A program made the translations under genes and the position numbers. This document shows, piece after piece, positions 62,273-64,000 of a stretch of DNA of 64,000 nucleotides. Below the pieces are notes generated by a model. The model made no database searches, had not been told where the DNA came from, and saw nothing but the letters and a program-made list of their open reading frames with translations. The stretch is taken from assembly GCF_002005165.1 (NCBI RefSeq), contig NZ_CP019699.1:1550001-1614000 (forward strand). The letters run 5' to 3'. The DNA comes from Novibacillus thermophilus (lineage in GTDB: Bacteria > Bacillota > Bacilli > Thermoactinomycetales > Novibacillaceae). Position 1 is the stretch's first letter. The number at the start of each line of letters is the position of its first letter.

Positions 62273-63244
62273 ATGTCATTCATCCGCACCGTTCTCGGAG
62301 ACATTCCTCCGGAACAGATGGGGGTCACGTACTCCCATGAACATATTGTATGCCGTCCACCATACTGGGTAGAAAAAGGCGAAGATGACTTACTCCTAGA
62401 TGATCCGGAAAAAAGCAAACAAGACATCCAGCTGTTTCAACGAGTCGGCGGACAGACTATTGTCGATGCTACTGCAGTCGATTACGGCCGTGACATCGCA
62501 GCCGTCCGACACATCAGTGAAGAAACAGGGGTTCATATTATCGCCACAGCTGGATTTAATAAAGGGTTTCTCTGGTCAGCGAAACGACCAGGAACCGATG
62601 AAACGTTTGCAGCATGGATTGAACGTTCGAGTATTGAAGATTTGACTGAATTCGTTGTGCGCGAAGTGACAGAAGGCATGGAAGGGACCACTGTTCGCGG
62701 CGGGCAAGTGAAGTTCGGAACAGGCTACAATCGCATCTCTCCGTTAGAGGAGAAAGTACTAAGAGCTGTCGCCCGGGCACACCATGAAACGAAAGCTCCC
62801 GTCCATTCGCATACAGAAGTAGGCACGATGGCTCTGGAGCAGATCACGTTGCTCAAGGAAGAAGGTGTAAACCTCGAATACGTGAGTTTCGGACATATGG
62901 ATCGCAATCCGGATCCGTGGCTTCATCTGAAAATCGCCGATACCGGAGCTTTTCTTTGTTTTGACGGAATGGGGAAAATCAAGTATGGCCCGGAGAGTAC
63001 GAGGATTCAATGTATATTGGAATTGGTAAAACGCGGGTATGAACAACACATTCTCATTAGCGGTGACACTGCACGAAAGTCGTATTACCGACATTACGGA
63101 TACGGGCTTGGCCTCGGATACATTTTAGAGCAGTGGGTACCTCGATTTAAAGCGGAAGCGGAAGAGGCCGGGTTCAACGGGGATCGGCTGATTGAGGCCT
63201 TTTTTGTACACAACCCCGCAAGGTGTTTCGCTTTTAAACAATAG
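62273..63244 (+). CDS. Phosphotriesterase-family metal-dependent hydrolase
   Basis: A 323-aa amidohydrolase-superfamily protein. Metal ligands: TYSHEHIVC (His, His), GGQVKFGTGYN (Lys in place of the carboxylated Lys), VHSHTEVGT (His), SFGHMDRNPD (His) and LISGDTARKS (Asp). Homologues in PTS clusters act as lactonases or phospho-sugar hydrolases. Here it may open a lactone phosphate from ascorbate-like substrates. ATG 62273 has AGGAGG upstream; a longer frame from 62213 is not supported. Confidence 0.87.
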   Translation: MSFIRTVLGDIPPEQMGVTYSHEHIVCRPPYWVEKGEDDLLLDDPEKSKQDIQLFQRVGGQTIVDATAVDYGRDIAAVRHISEETGVHIIATAGFNKGFLWSAKRPGTDETFAAWIERSSIEDLTEFVVREVTEGMEGTTVRGGQVKFGTGYNRISPLEEKVLRAVARAHHETKAPVHSHTEVGTMALEQITLLKEEGVNLEYVSFGHMDRNPDPWLHLKIADTGAFLCFDGMGKIKYGPESTRIQCILELVKRGYEQHILISGDTARKSYYRHYGYGLGLGYILEQWVPRFKAEAEEAGFNGDRLIEAFFVHNPARCFAFKQ

Positions 63245-63305
63245 CGGGCGTGTTCCTACCACGAAAGTTACCCGACGATTGATTTCTCGAGTGGGAGAGA
63301 TAAGT

Positions 63306-64000
63306 ATGTTATTTGATCGATTAACATCTGACGAAGCGGAGGCAGTGTTAAAGGAAAGTCCGGTGGCGTTGATCGCACTTGGTGCTGTTGAAAATCACGG
63401 CAACCATCTACCTTTAAGCACCGATAACGACCTCTCGGAAGCAATTGTCCAAAAAGTAGCCGCGCAGCTGGAGAACGTCATCGTCATGCCGCCGATTTAT
63501 TACGGTCAAGTGTGGTCGACAAGCCATTATCCGGGAACGATCAGTGTATCGAGCGAAACGTTAAAAGGGATGCTTGTCGACATCGGAAGAAGTTTGTTTC
63601 ACCAAGGCGTTAAAATTTTTGCCATGATTAACGCTCATATGGGCAACCTTGACGTGATGAAAGATGCTGCCCGACAGCTACACGATGAGCTAGGGATGAA
63701 GGTATTGTATTTAACGTACCCTGGCATTGGAGAAATTTCGGCCAAGGTATTAGAATCAGAGCGGGTTCACCCTACTTATTTTCACGCGTGTGAGTTGGAA
63801 ACTTCCTATATGTTATACCTTGCTCCGGAGAAGGTCGATATGACAAAAGCCATAAGGAATTACCCAGAACTTCCGCTCGAATTTGACGTCACTCCGATTC
63901 CTTGGCACAATGTCACGGATTCTCCCGTGCTTGGTGACGCGACTTTGGCAACAAGGGAGAAGGGCGAAGCGATTATCGAAACAGCGGTTGGCAACATGGT
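63306..64000 (+). CDS. Creatininase-family amidohydrolase, 3' end outside window
   Basis: ATG 63306, with GGGAGAG upstream, opens a frame that stays open to the window end (231 codons). ALGAVENHGNHLPLSTDND has the Glu, His and Asp metal ligands of the creatininase family; INAHMGNLDVMKDA is the family's usual NGHGGN region in altered form; ACELETSYML carries a further Glu ligand. It is the fourth gene of the PTS cluster, and its substrate is probably a cyclic amide or a sugar derivative. Confidence 0.85.
   Translation, partial: MLFDRLTSDEAEAVLKESPVALIALGAVENHGNHLPLSTDNDLSEAIVQKVAAQLENVIVMPPIYYGQVWSTSHYPGTISVSSETLKGMLVDIGRSLFHQGVKIFAMINAHMGNLDVMKDAARQLHDELGMKVLYLTYPGIGEISAKVLESERVHPTYFHACELETSYMLYLAPEKVDMTKAIRNYPELPLEFDVTPIPWHNVTDSPVLGDATLATREKGEAIIETAVGNM

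Overview
The window reads as accessory DNA from a spore-forming Firmicute of the order Bacillales. Evidence: a SpoIIP-type sporulation autolysin, a CotF-type spore coat protein, strong AGGAGG ribosome binding sites, CsoR/CopZ/CopA copper genes of the Bacillus type, a Bacillus-type mer operator, and insertion sequences (IS256, ISL3, IS1380, IS110) common in that group. The species cannot be named from sequence alone.

Region 1 (1-10.1 kb) is a first copper module: the end of a multicopper oxidase (plus a decayed second copy at 2.0-2.2 kb), SpoIIP, a minus-strand operon of sensor kinase, response regulator and beta-propeller lipoprotein, then csoR, a possible 32-aa ORF, copZ, copA (two metal-binding domains), a glutaredoxin-like protein and a small sirohaem reductase-like protein. 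Region 2 (10.4-39.4 kb) is bracketed by two protein-identical IS256 copies in inverted orientation. It holds merR (frameshifted) and merA, an ISL3 element that has cut a sensor kinase in half, a CopB-type ATPase, TlpA/CcdA thiol-redox proteins, a Met-rich exported peptide, and a long cytochrome c maturation operon (ccmE-F-H-like-I-like-unknown-A-B-C-D-G). It also holds a CuA-domain lipoprotein and a second multicopper oxidase. The Ccm set is System I, which is unexpected in Bacillales, where System II (ResB/ResC) is the usual route. Region 3 (39.4-50.2 kb) has a remnant CRISPR array, a third multicopper oxidase, copA-csoR-copZ, a Cys-rich copper storage protein, a DUF1541 lipoprotein, a two-component system and a DsbD-like protein. 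Region 4 (50.2-57.8 kb) is decayed: broken IS110, IS1380, a restriction-endonuclease tail, a tRNA scar, padR/chrA and MoxR fragments. Region 5 (57.8-64 kb) looks like chromosomal metabolism: a PRD regulator, ascorbate-type PTS EIIB and EIIC, CutC, a phosphotriesterase-like protein and a creatininase-family protein.

The modules appear to cooperate in copper handling. Cytoplasmic copper is sensed by CsoR, carried by CopZ, pumped by CopA/CopB and stored by Csp. Outside the membrane, multicopper oxidases, Met-rich proteins and CuA/DUF1541 lipoproteins handle it, and two-component systems sense it. The most interesting observation is an 11-bp-phased direct repeat (consensus about TTTCTTCACAT) in front of at least eight separate units in regions 2 and 3. 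This suggests one OmpR-type response regulator controls exported copper proteins and cytochrome c maturation together. The regulator expected next to the region 2 kinase is missing at the ISL3 junction; the only close candidate is at 47.1 kb.

Many genes carry single-base frameshifts in homopolymer runs (merR, the 20.5 kb membrane protein, ccmB, the 49.5 kb DsbD-like gene, the PTS regulator, padR). These may be real decay or assembly errors and should be checked before any gene is called dead.
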